From NCBI GenBank assembly GCA_947461335.1, contig CANHLB010000087.1:1-7257 (forward strand): a stretch of 7,257 nucleotides of DNA. Direction: 5' to 3'. The DNA comes from Burkholderiaceae bacterium (GTDB lineage: Bacteria; Pseudomonadota; Gammaproteobacteria; Burkholderiales; Burkholderiaceae). Under the pieces are notes generated by a model. It was not told the origin of the DNA. It did no database searches and was given only the letters and a program-made list of their open reading frames with translations. Both the position numbers and the translations under genes were made by a program. Within the stretch, counting starts at the first letter, position 1. The number at the start of each line of letters is the position of its first letter. This document shows positions 1-5,730 of the stretch, piece by piece.

Positions 1-194
1 CCGTTTCAGGAAGCAATCCCAACCCTCTCTTCAAAATGTTGATTGCTAAAACTGGCACAACACCAAAATGGAATTTCTATAAATATTTAATTGATCGAAA
101 TGGGAATGTCGTTGATTCTTACGGCAGTATGACCAAACCGACGAGCAGCTCCATCACTGCAGAGATTGAAAAACTCTTAGGAGAAAAATCTTAG
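1..194 (+). CDS. gpx: Glutathione peroxidase family protein, C-terminal part (5' end outside window)
   Basis: This is the last 63 codons of a gene that begins upstream of the window, with frame codons starting at base 3 and a TAG stop at 192-194. The visible peptide contains NPLFKMLIAKTG, then KWNFYKYLIDRNG and VVDSYGSMTKP, which is the characteristic C-terminal third of thiol/glutathione peroxidases. The Trp and Asn of WNF match the Trp-Asn pair of the family's catalytic tetrad (Cys/Sec, Gln, Trp, Asn); the peroxidatic Cys and Gln lie off the window. Family members reduce hydrogen peroxide and organic or lipid hydroperoxides using glutathione or thioredoxin; bacterial members often prefer thioredoxin, and the electron donor cannot be told here. 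The stop codon overlaps the GTG start of the next gene by one base, so the two are probably co-transcribed. Family assignment is firm; substrate is inference. Confidence 0.9.
   Translation, partial: VSGSNPNPLFKMLIAKTGTTPKWNFYKYLIDRNGNVVDSYGSMTKPTSSSITAEIEKLLGEKS
179..183 (+). promoter_or_regulatory. Shine-Dalgarno (AGGAG) for the FAD oxidoreductase GTG start
   Basis: AGGAG lies inside the last codons of the peroxidase gene, 10 bases before the GTG at 194. It supports GTG, not an internal ATG, as the start of the oxidoreductase, because the glycine-rich FAD-binding motif begins only nine residues in. It is the only strong ribosome binding site I see in the five-gene plus-strand run. Confidence 0.7.
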
Positions 195-1582
195 TGATTA
201 AAAAAAGAATTGCCATCATTGGCGGGGGTATTTCTGGCCTTGGGTGCGCTTATGCTTTAAGACAGCATCCGGAATTTGATCTAAGCCTGTATGAGGCTGG
301 TGATCATATCGGAGGGCATAGCAATACAGTTGATTTCAAATGTAATATTGATGGCAAAGAAATTGTTCATGGTGTTGATACTGGGTTTTTAGTCTTCAAT
401 CGCAAAACCTATCCACGCTTAGTGCGCCTCTTTGAAGACATTCAAGCACCGGTAGCGCCCTCTGAAATGTCTTTTTCTGTATCAATTGATACATCCGATA
501 AAAAACATGCTCATCAAAATATTGAGTGGGCAGGTAATGACCTGAACTCTTTCTTTGGACAAAGATCGAATCTTTTGTCTTTTGCATTTTGGAGAATGGC
601 TTATGACATCTTGCGCTTTAACCGCTTAGCTACAAAACTAGCGAATCGACAAATTGAAGCAGGCCATCTTTATAAAGAACCAGATGAATCCATTGCCAAG
701 TTTTTAGATCGCAATCGATTTAGCCAAAGCTTTAGGGAAAATTATTTTTTACCCATGATTGGTGCTATTTGGTCATGCTCTGTTGGTCAGATGCTGGAGT
801 TTCCGATTCAAACGATGGTTCGCTTTTGCCATAACCATGGCTTACTGCAGATTCAAAATCGGCCACAATGGTTGACGATTAAAGGTGGCTCTAGAGAGTA
901 CGTAAAGCGAATTGTTACCGCCTTAGAGAAGTCTAAAGTGAAAATTGTGCGTGAGGGCGTTGTACGCGTAAATGCTAATGAAGATGGAGCCTCACAAGTT
1001 GAAGTGGTCACTCAGTCTGGGTCTGTGTTTTTTGATGATGTGGTAATGGCCTGTCATAGTGACCAAGCCCTTGATCTGGTTCATGGCATACCTCAGCAAG
1101 CTAGAAATATTTTGGCGGCGATTCCATACCAAAAAAATCGTGCCATCCTACATACGGACATACGTTTCCTTCCCGAGACTAAACGTTGTTGGGCTGCCTG
1201 GAATTACACTGCAATATCTGGAATGAAGATTTCATCAAAGCAGCATGTGAGCGTCAATTACCTTATTAATCGCCTACAACCGCTGCCTGCACAATTGAAA
1301 GATACTCAAATTATTGTCAGCCTAAATCCTGCTTTAGAGCCAGATCCAAAATTAGTACATCAAGAAATTCATTACTCGCATCCAGTGTTTGATATGAGAG
1401 CCATCCAAGCTCAAAAAGAATTGCCGCTCATTCAGGGTGTAGCATCTATTTGGTATTGCGGTGCCTGGACTGGTTTTGGTTTTCATGAAGATGGTTTACG
1501 CTCTGGTGAATTAGTCGCAGAGGCCCTAATAGAAGGCATTCATTCACCGCTTATTACTCAGCCTAAGCAAGATGCACAATAA
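194..1582 (+). CDS. FAD-dependent oxidoreductase, amine-oxidase/NAD(P)-binding Rossmann family (COG2907-like)
   Basis: This 462-residue flavoprotein starts at a GTG that overlaps the peroxidase stop. Residues 6-22 hold the dinucleotide-binding fold with G10-x-G12-x-x-G15, followed by acidic E34 at the end of the second strand, expected to bind the FAD ribose, and IGGHSNT (39-45). Further conserved-looking blocks are DTGFLVFNRKTYP (62-74), MIGAIWSC (188-195) and KGGSREYV (230-237). The C-terminal FAD-closing motif GAWTGFGFHEDG (423-434) precedes a helix ending in a short polar tail. There is no signal peptide or obvious membrane segment, so it is probably cytosolic or peripheral. The fold is that of amine oxidases and phytoene-desaturase-like enzymes, and substrates vary widely. 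Because DUF1365 and a CFA-like methyltransferase follow directly, the likely substrate is a membrane acyl chain (desaturation, reduction or rearrangement of an unsaturated or methylated fatty acid). That role is inferred from context; the FAD family call is firm. Confidence 0.88.
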   Translation: MIKKRIAIIGGGISGLGCAYALRQHPEFDLSLYEAGDHIGGHSNTVDFKCNIDGKEIVHGVDTGFLVFNRKTYPRLVRLFEDIQAPVAPSEMSFSVSIDTSDKKHAHQNIEWAGNDLNSFFGQRSNLLSFAFWRMAYDILRFNRLATKLANRQIEAGHLYKEPDESIAKFLDRNRFSQSFRENYFLPMIGAIWSCSVGQMLEFPIQTMVRFCHNHGLLQIQNRPQWLTIKGGSREYVKRIVTALEKSKVKIVREGVVRVNANEDGASQVEVVTQSGSVFFDDVVMACHSDQALDLVHGIPQQARNILAAIPYQKNRAILHTDIRFLPETKRCWAAWNYTAISGMKISSKQHVSVNYLINRLQPLPAQLKDTQIIVSLNPALEPDPKLVHQEIHYSHPVFDMRAIQAQKELPLIQGVASIWYCGAWTGFGFHEDGLRSGELVAEALIEGIHSPLITQPKQDAQ

Positions 1583-2368
1583 ATGAATGAGCCAAAGATT
1601 AACTTTGGAGTTGTAAAACATCAGCGGCTCAGGCCAGCTAAAAATGCTTTTGGCTATGGTGTTTTCACATTATTGATTCCTATGCGAGCCAGAAAGCTCA
1701 AACCTGACATCCTGAGTAGACATGGGCTTAATGACAATCGACTGGGGTTATTTTCATTCTTTGATAAAGATCATGGCTTAGGTCAAGCAGATAGTCTGCA
1801 GTGGATTGAAAATATTTTGCAAGAAAACGAAATATCAAATGTCGATGGAGAAATTTGGTTACATACATTTCCTAGGGTCTTGGGTTATGTATTTAATCCA
1901 GTAAGTTTTTGGATATGTACACGTGCTAACGGTCAAGTACAAGCTGTGTTGGCGGAAGTGAACAATACTTTTGGCGAGCGCCACTGCTATTTATTACATA
2001 AAAATGCTGACAACGTATTGCGTTCTGGCGAGACTCTTAGCAGTCAAAAGGTATTTCATGTATCACCATTTTGTGCAGTAAGTGGTGATTATCATTTTCG
2101 CTTCTTATTCTCCCAAGATAGTAATAGCGGCAATAACTCCGTTTATCGAATTGAGCTTCACGAAGATGGTCTACCCCTCATTAATACCAGCATTAGTGGC
2201 AGCAGCCGCCCCTTGAGTCGATCAAACCTTTGGCTGGCTTTTTTGCGCTACCCACTGATGAGTATTGGGGTAATCTTCCGAATTCATTGGCAAGCATTAA
2301 GATTATGGGTAAAAGGTGTACCCTTTCATTCAAAACCCAATCCACCAGAATTCGAAGTTAGCAAATGA
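1583..2368 (+). CDS. DUF1365 domain-containing protein
   Basis: This 261-residue protein is of the uncharacterised DUF1365 family, at the family's usual length. Signature blocks are the N-terminal GVVKHQRLRPAKNAFGY (9-25), HTFPRVLGYVFNPVSFW (94-110), EVNNTFGERHCY (125-136), KVFHVSPF near the middle, and the C-terminal IHWQALRLWVKG (234-245). The stretch around 216-233 is hydrophobic and could touch the membrane, though it is not a clear transmembrane helix. ATG directly follows the TAA of the upstream gene with no spacer and no evident Shine-Dalgarno, suggesting translational reinitiation; its stop overlaps the next start as ATGA. The biochemical function is not established as far as I know. 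Its constant company of an FAD oxidoreductase and a CFA-like methyltransferase points to a shared fatty-acid modification step, perhaps as accessory or partner protein. Conserved His/Asn/Glu residues leave an enzymatic role open. Confidence 0.9.
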   Translation: MNEPKINFGVVKHQRLRPAKNAFGYGVFTLLIPMRARKLKPDILSRHGLNDNRLGLFSFFDKDHGLGQADSLQWIENILQENEISNVDGEIWLHTFPRVLGYVFNPVSFWICTRANGQVQAVLAEVNNTFGERHCYLLHKNADNVLRSGETLSSQKVFHVSPFCAVSGDYHFRFLFSQDSNSGNNSVYRIELHEDGLPLINTSISGSSRPLSRSNLWLAFLRYPLMSIGVIFRIHWQALRLWVKGVPFHSKPNPPEFEVSK

Positions 2369-3657
2369 ATCGTCCAGGACAATCCTTACTGTCGCGCCTA
2401 AGTTTTTCAAGGCCGCAAAAACGCGCAACAGCGAGCCGTTCTCGCTTAGGCACTGAGACGCTATTAAGCCTCTTATCCCAGTTGAGTAGTGGTCATCTAA
2501 AAATGACTTTGCCTGATGGCAATATCAGGGAATTTGGTAATAAATCAGATTCATTGCATGCCGAAATTCAAATCCTAGATTGGTCCGTCTTTAAGCAAGT
2601 GTTATCTCATGGAGATATTGGCTTTGCTGAAAGTTATATCCGCGGAGAATGGAACACTCCAGATCTCAAAGCTATTTTGGAGTTGGCGATTCGTAATCGT
2701 ACGATTCTAGAAAAAGCAATTTATGGTAATTGGTATGGCTCTATCCTTTATCGCATCAGACACTGGTTGCGTGATAACAGCAAGACCGGTAGTCGCAAGA
2801 ATATTCATGCCCATTACGACTTAGGTAACACCTTTTATACCCTATGGTTAGACCCCACTATGAGTTACTCTAGTGCCTGGTTTGCAGAGGGCGAAAAACA
2901 ATCCCTCGCTGATGCGCAACGTGCAAAAATCAGACGCATTCTGGAATCTCTCGACACCAAACCCGGTGCTCATATTTTGGAAATTGGCTGCGGTTGGGGT
3001 GGCGTTATGGAAGAGGCCCTACGTAACAATATTGCAATTACTGGCCTGACTCTTTCAACAGAACAGAAGGCATTTGCTGAAGATAGGTTACAAAAAGTTC
3101 AATCGCAAAGTAAAGATCCGAGGCCTTTTGAAGTTCGACTCCAAGACTATCGGGATTGCCAAGAGCAATTTGAGGGAATTGCCTCAGTAGAAATGTTTGA
3201 GGCAGTTGGTGAGAAGCATTGGCATGAATACTTTCAAACCATTGCCAAATGTTTAAAGTCTGGTAGTAAAGCTTGCATACAAACCATTGTTATTGCTGAA
3301 GAGCTCTTCGAGCGTTATCGCCACAATACTGACTTCATTCAACAATATGTTTTTCCTGGTGGCATGTTGCCTTCGCGTACTAGTTTTAAAGAAAGCGCTG
3401 CTAAGGCAGGCCTTCAGATTGAGGCGGAATTTGCTTTTGGAGCTGACTACGCTAAAACACTTTGCCTATGGCGCGACAGCTTCAATCAGAAGCTTCAAGA
3501 AGTTCACCGTCTAGGTTTTGATGAGGCCTTTGTAAGGCTCTGGAATTTCTATCTCATGTATTGTGCTGCAGGATTTGCAGAGCGTAATATTGATGTAGTG
3601 CAATTTACTCTTAGCCATCAATCCACGCACGCATCGTCTGATGCCCTTAGCATATGA
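2365..3657 (+). CDS. CFA-synthase-family SAM-dependent methyltransferase with atypical active site
   Basis: This 430-residue protein has the full cyclopropane-fatty-acyl-phospholipid synthase (CMAS) architecture. A basic N-terminus (about 1-27, seven Arg/Lys and no acidic residue) leads into a lipid-binding N-terminal region, then NIHAHYDLGNTFYTLWLDP (146-164), SAM motif LEIGCGWGG (205-213), LQDYRD (259-264), VEMFEAVG (275-282), YVFPGGMLPS (328-337) and FGADYAKTLCLW (358-369). Aligned by eye to E. coli Cfa as I remember it, the bicarbonate-site Glu and Tyr are kept (E279, Y362), but the Cys is Ser (S170 in MSYSSAWF), the His is Gln (Q306 in CIQTIV), and the His after the Glu is Ala (A280). 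Members transfer a methyl from SAM to the double bond of phospholipid acyl chains; here the outcome may be a methylated or methylene fatty acid rather than a cyclopropane. It overlaps DUF1365 upstream and the SDR downstream by ATGA. 'cfa' would be the generic label, but I do not claim identity. Confidence 0.88.
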   Translation: MNRPGQSLLSRLSFSRPQKRATASRSRLGTETLLSLLSQLSSGHLKMTLPDGNIREFGNKSDSLHAEIQILDWSVFKQVLSHGDIGFAESYIRGEWNTPDLKAILELAIRNRTILEKAIYGNWYGSILYRIRHWLRDNSKTGSRKNIHAHYDLGNTFYTLWLDPTMSYSSAWFAEGEKQSLADAQRAKIRRILESLDTKPGAHILEIGCGWGGVMEEALRNNIAITGLTLSTEQKAFAEDRLQKVQSQSKDPRPFEVRLQDYRDCQEQFEGIASVEMFEAVGEKHWHEYFQTIAKCLKSGSKACIQTIVIAEELFERYRHNTDFIQQYVFPGGMLPSRTSFKESAAKAGLQIEAEFAFGADYAKTLCLWRDSFNQKLQEVHRLGFDEAFVRLWNFYLMYCAAGFAERNIDVVQFTLSHQSTHASSDALSI

Positions 3658-4430
3658 AGCAAAAAGGTATTTCAAATTTCTCAGGAAAACGTGTCTGGAT
3701 TATTGGTGCTTCCAGCGGAATTGGTGAGGCTTGTGCCAAAGCGCTCCTAGCAGCAGGAGCTAAGGTTGCTCTTTCTAGTCGAAGAGTTGAGCGTTTGAAC
3801 GATATTGCATCATCTGGAAAACCTGATCAATCACTTGTGGCCCCACTTGATGTTACTGATAATGTACAGCTAAAAAATGCCTATCAATCTATTTTAGATA
3901 CATGGGGTGGGCTCGATTTATTGCTTTTTGTATCTGGTGTTTATGTACCGCTGCGGGCAGATAACTTTGATATTGATGCTGCAGAAAAAACCATCGATGC
4001 AAACCTTCTGGGCCCAATGAGAGCTGTTGCACTCGTCCTCCCAGAAATGCTGAAGAAGCAATCTGGCAACATTGCTATTGTCGGCAGTGTGGCAGGTTAT
4101 AGCGGGCTACCTAAGGCCTTAGCATATGGGCCAAGCAAGGCGGCCATTATTAATTTCTGCGAAACGCTTTATTACGATTTGCTTCCCCAAGGAATCAGCA
4201 CTCATATGATTTCACCGGGCTTTGTGGCTACAGAAGCAACTGCACAAAATGATTTTGAAATGCCTGCCTTAATTAGTGCGGAAGAAGCTGCTACTGAAAT
4301 CTTGCTTGGCATTCAGAATGGGGAGTTTGATATTCACTTCCCTAAGCGGTTTTCAAGGTTCTTAAAATTCCTCAGAATTCTGCCTTATCCAATCTATTTT
4401 TGGATTGTTCGCCGCTTCGTCAAAATCTGA
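3654..4430 (+). CDS. Short-chain dehydrogenase/reductase (SDR), probable membrane-associated
   Basis: This 258-residue classical SDR has the nucleotide-binding motif GASSGIG (18-24), basic SRR at 42-44 after the second strand (favouring NADPH), and catalytic Asn117, Ser145, Tyr158 and Lys162 (YGPSK). The usual NNAG is replaced by FVSG (92-95), a modest deviation. PGFVAT follows at about 188-193, where family members close over the cofactor. The last 30 residues (about 229-258) are rich in aromatic residues and carry eight Lys/Arg with no acidic residue, suggesting peripheral attachment to the inner membrane. It reduces or oxidises an unidentified carbonyl/hydroxyl substrate; in this operon a lipid intermediate is plausible but unproven. 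The ATG overlaps the methyltransferase stop as ATGA without a clear Shine-Dalgarno, so coupling is likely. It is the last gene of the plus-strand run. SDR membership is certain; the pathway role is inference. Confidence 0.9.
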   Translation: MKQKGISNFSGKRVWIIGASSGIGEACAKALLAAGAKVALSSRRVERLNDIASSGKPDQSLVAPLDVTDNVQLKNAYQSILDTWGGLDLLLFVSGVYVPLRADNFDIDAAEKTIDANLLGPMRAVALVLPEMLKKQSGNIAIVGSVAGYSGLPKALAYGPSKAAIINFCETLYYDLLPQGISTHMISPGFVATEATAQNDFEMPALISAEEAATEILLGIQNGEFDIHFPKRFSRFLKFLRILPYPIYFWIVRRFVKI

Positions 4431-4439
4431 CCTTCCCCA
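4431..4439. other. Nine-base convergent junction without visible intrinsic terminator
   Basis: The SDR stop (TGA, 4428-4430) and the dsbA stop on the other strand (4440-4442) face each other across only nine bases. I find no GC-rich hairpin followed by a T run on either strand here. Transcripts from both sides probably end inside the opposing gene or need Rho. Confidence 0.6.
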
Positions 4440-5096
4440 TTACTGCTTATATTTATCTTTGCGGATTTTTTCTTCTAAGTAGTCCATTACTACAATAGCC
4501 TTAGCCTTACTGCCAGCTATTGAAGGAGAAGTAACATACTTACCCTGCATCACAATAGTTGGGACGCCTTCAATTCGATAGGCCTCGGCCAATTGCCTTG
4601 CTGTGCGCGCTTTAGATACGATCGCAAAGGAGCGATAAGTAGCTAAAAAAGTATTGCGATCAATTCCCTGGGAAGCAACCCAATCTGCGATCTCTGGCTC
4701 AGTCATTAAGCGCTTATTTTCTTTATGCATGGCATACATGACTTTTTCATTTAAAGCATCGCCCTTACCCATAGCCTCAAGTGCATAAAATAATTGGCTG
4801 TGTGGTAGCAGATCATCTCTAAAGGCTACTGGAACTCTGCGAAAAGTTACATCTTTTGGCTGGCGCTTAACCCAGCTACTGAGTTCTGGCTCAAAGTCAT
4901 AGCAGTGTGGGCAACCATACCAAAAAAACTCGATCACCTCTACTTTGCCTTTAGTCTCAAGCGGCTGAGGGATAGGCAAAATGCGGTAATCAAAACCCTC
5001 TTCAATCTTTTGAGTCTGAGCGCAAACCATTGCACTTAAACACAGAAATGTTGATGCGATACATAATGCAAATACTTTTTTGCTAAATGACATCAT
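4440..5096 (-). CDS. dsbA: Periplasmic thiol:disulfide oxidoreductase DsbA
   Basis: This 218-residue DsbA-type thioredoxin-fold protein introduces disulfide bonds into proteins exported to the periplasm and is normally reoxidised by DsbB. A Sec signal peptide is evident: positively charged start, hydrophobic core at about 8-24 and probable cleavage after VCA (26). The mature part has EFFWYGCPHCYDFEP (56-70) with redox pair C62 and C65 in the canonical DsbA dipeptide context CPHC, followed by the helical insertion (about 95-165) and the cis-proline loop GVPTIV with P179. Length fits the family. The ATG start (5096-5094) overlaps the SPOR gene's TGA as ATGA; a second Met follows directly and could also start. 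No clear Shine-Dalgarno precedes it, so translation probably depends on coupling to the SPOR gene. A lipoprotein signal is unlikely because the residues before C25 do not form a lipobox. Confidence 0.95.
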   Translation of the reverse strand: MMSFSKKVFALCIASTFLCLSAMVCAQTQKIEEGFDYRILPIPQPLETKGKVEVIEFFWYGCPHCYDFEPELSSWVKRQPKDVTFRRVPVAFRDDLLPHSQLFYALEAMGKGDALNEKVMYAMHKENKRLMTEPEIADWVASQGIDRNTFLATYRSFAIVSKARTARQLAEAYRIEGVPTIVMQGKYVTSPSIAGSKAKAIVVMDYLEEKIRKDKYKQ

Positions 5097-5692
5097 GATT
5101 TGCTAGCTTTAATTAAGGTTGGTTTAACGCCCATGCTATTTAACTTATCACGCACAGGATTGCTCTCTTCAGGACTGCTATAAGGGCCTACACGTACACG
5201 CCACAGGGTATTTCCGTCGGCAGTCACTTCGCTCAATTGCGCCTGAATTCCTTGGATTGCTAAATTTGCTTTTTGAGCATCCGCCTCGGCACGTTTTACA
5301 AAAGCGCCCACTTGTAAGAAATAAATTGCATCGGCTTTCGGGGTAGAGGGTAGCTCAACTGATTTCTTGCCATTGACTAAATCCCCAATAGGATCGGTCG
5401 ATGCCGGTGATGGTGACTTACCTTGCAAAGGCTTATTCAAATCTAATTGCTCGACGGGAGCCTCAGGCTCGCCATCAACTGGGGCTGGTGAGGGCTTAAT
5501 TGTTAGGGGTAAATTAGGATCTCTGATGCCAGGCCTTTCTTGAGGTGTATTTTTAGAAAGGTAAAAAGCAATCACAAAGGCAATCCCTAAGCCCGCTCCT
5601 AAGCCTAATACAAAGCCTAAGATAGTGCCTCCGTATTGCGCAATATCCTTATCGATTTTCATGAAGCCAGTTTGTGGATTCGGTTTTTTCAT
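5093..5692 (-). CDS. SPOR-domain inner-membrane protein, FtsN/DedD-like
   Basis: This 199-residue bitopic protein has a short cytoplasmic N-terminus (1-20), one transmembrane helix rich in Gly and Ala (about 23-45), a Pro/Ser/Lys-rich periplasmic linker (about 48-120) and a C-terminal SPOR domain (about 122-195). The SPOR repeats are visible as YFLQVGAFVKRAEA (124-137) and WRVRVGPYSSPEE (164-176). SPOR domains bind peptidoglycan stripped of stem peptides, concentrated at the division septum, so a role in cell division or envelope remodelling is likely. It is much simpler than E. coli FtsN, and the N-terminal FtsN division motif cannot be confirmed, so I give no symbol. The start is set by an in-frame TAA 15 bases upstream and a GAGGA ribosome site; Met11 is the only nearby alternative. 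It lies 38 bases after argS and overlaps dsbA, suggesting one transcript. Confidence 0.9.
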   Translation of the reverse strand: MKKPNPQTGFMKIDKDIAQYGGTILGFVLGLGAGLGIAFVIAFYLSKNTPQERPGIRDPNLPLTIKPSPAPVDGEPEAPVEQLDLNKPLQGKSPSPASTDPIGDLVNGKKSVELPSTPKADAIYFLQVGAFVKRAEADAQKANLAIQGIQAQLSEVTADGNTLWRVRVGPYSSPEESNPVRDKLNSMGVKPTLIKASKS

Positions 5693-5730
5693 TATTTCCT
5701 CATCTTACATTTTCACTTCATATACCGCTA
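5693..5730 (-). promoter_or_regulatory. argS-SPOR gap with Shine-Dalgarno for the SPOR gene
   Basis: This 38-base spacer lies between the argS stop and the SPOR gene start. Read on the minus strand it carries GAGGA (5701-5697) four bases before the ATG and an in-frame TAA at 5707-5705, which rules out an earlier start. I see no terminator hairpin and no convincing promoter, so readthrough from argS is expected. Confidence 0.6.

Noticed and set aside
4373..4382. Ten-base palindrome CAGAATTCTG, a possible operator
   Set aside because: It is inside the SDR coding sequence, far from any start, and a short palindrome of this kind is expected by chance.
4387..4405. Inverted repeat ATCCAA / TTGGAT with a 7-base loop near the end of the SDR gene, a possible bidirectional terminator
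   Set aside because: The stem is only six AT-rich pairs, lies within coding sequence and has no T run after it on either strand.
5020..5096. DsbA as a lipoprotein because of Cys residues in its signal region
   Set aside because: Residues before C12, C19 and C25 do not match a lipobox, and VCA followed by Gln is a good signal peptidase I site.
5660..5692. Met11 as the true start of the SPOR protein
   Set aside because: The upstream ATG has a GAGGA site four bases before it; Met11 remains possible but has weaker support.
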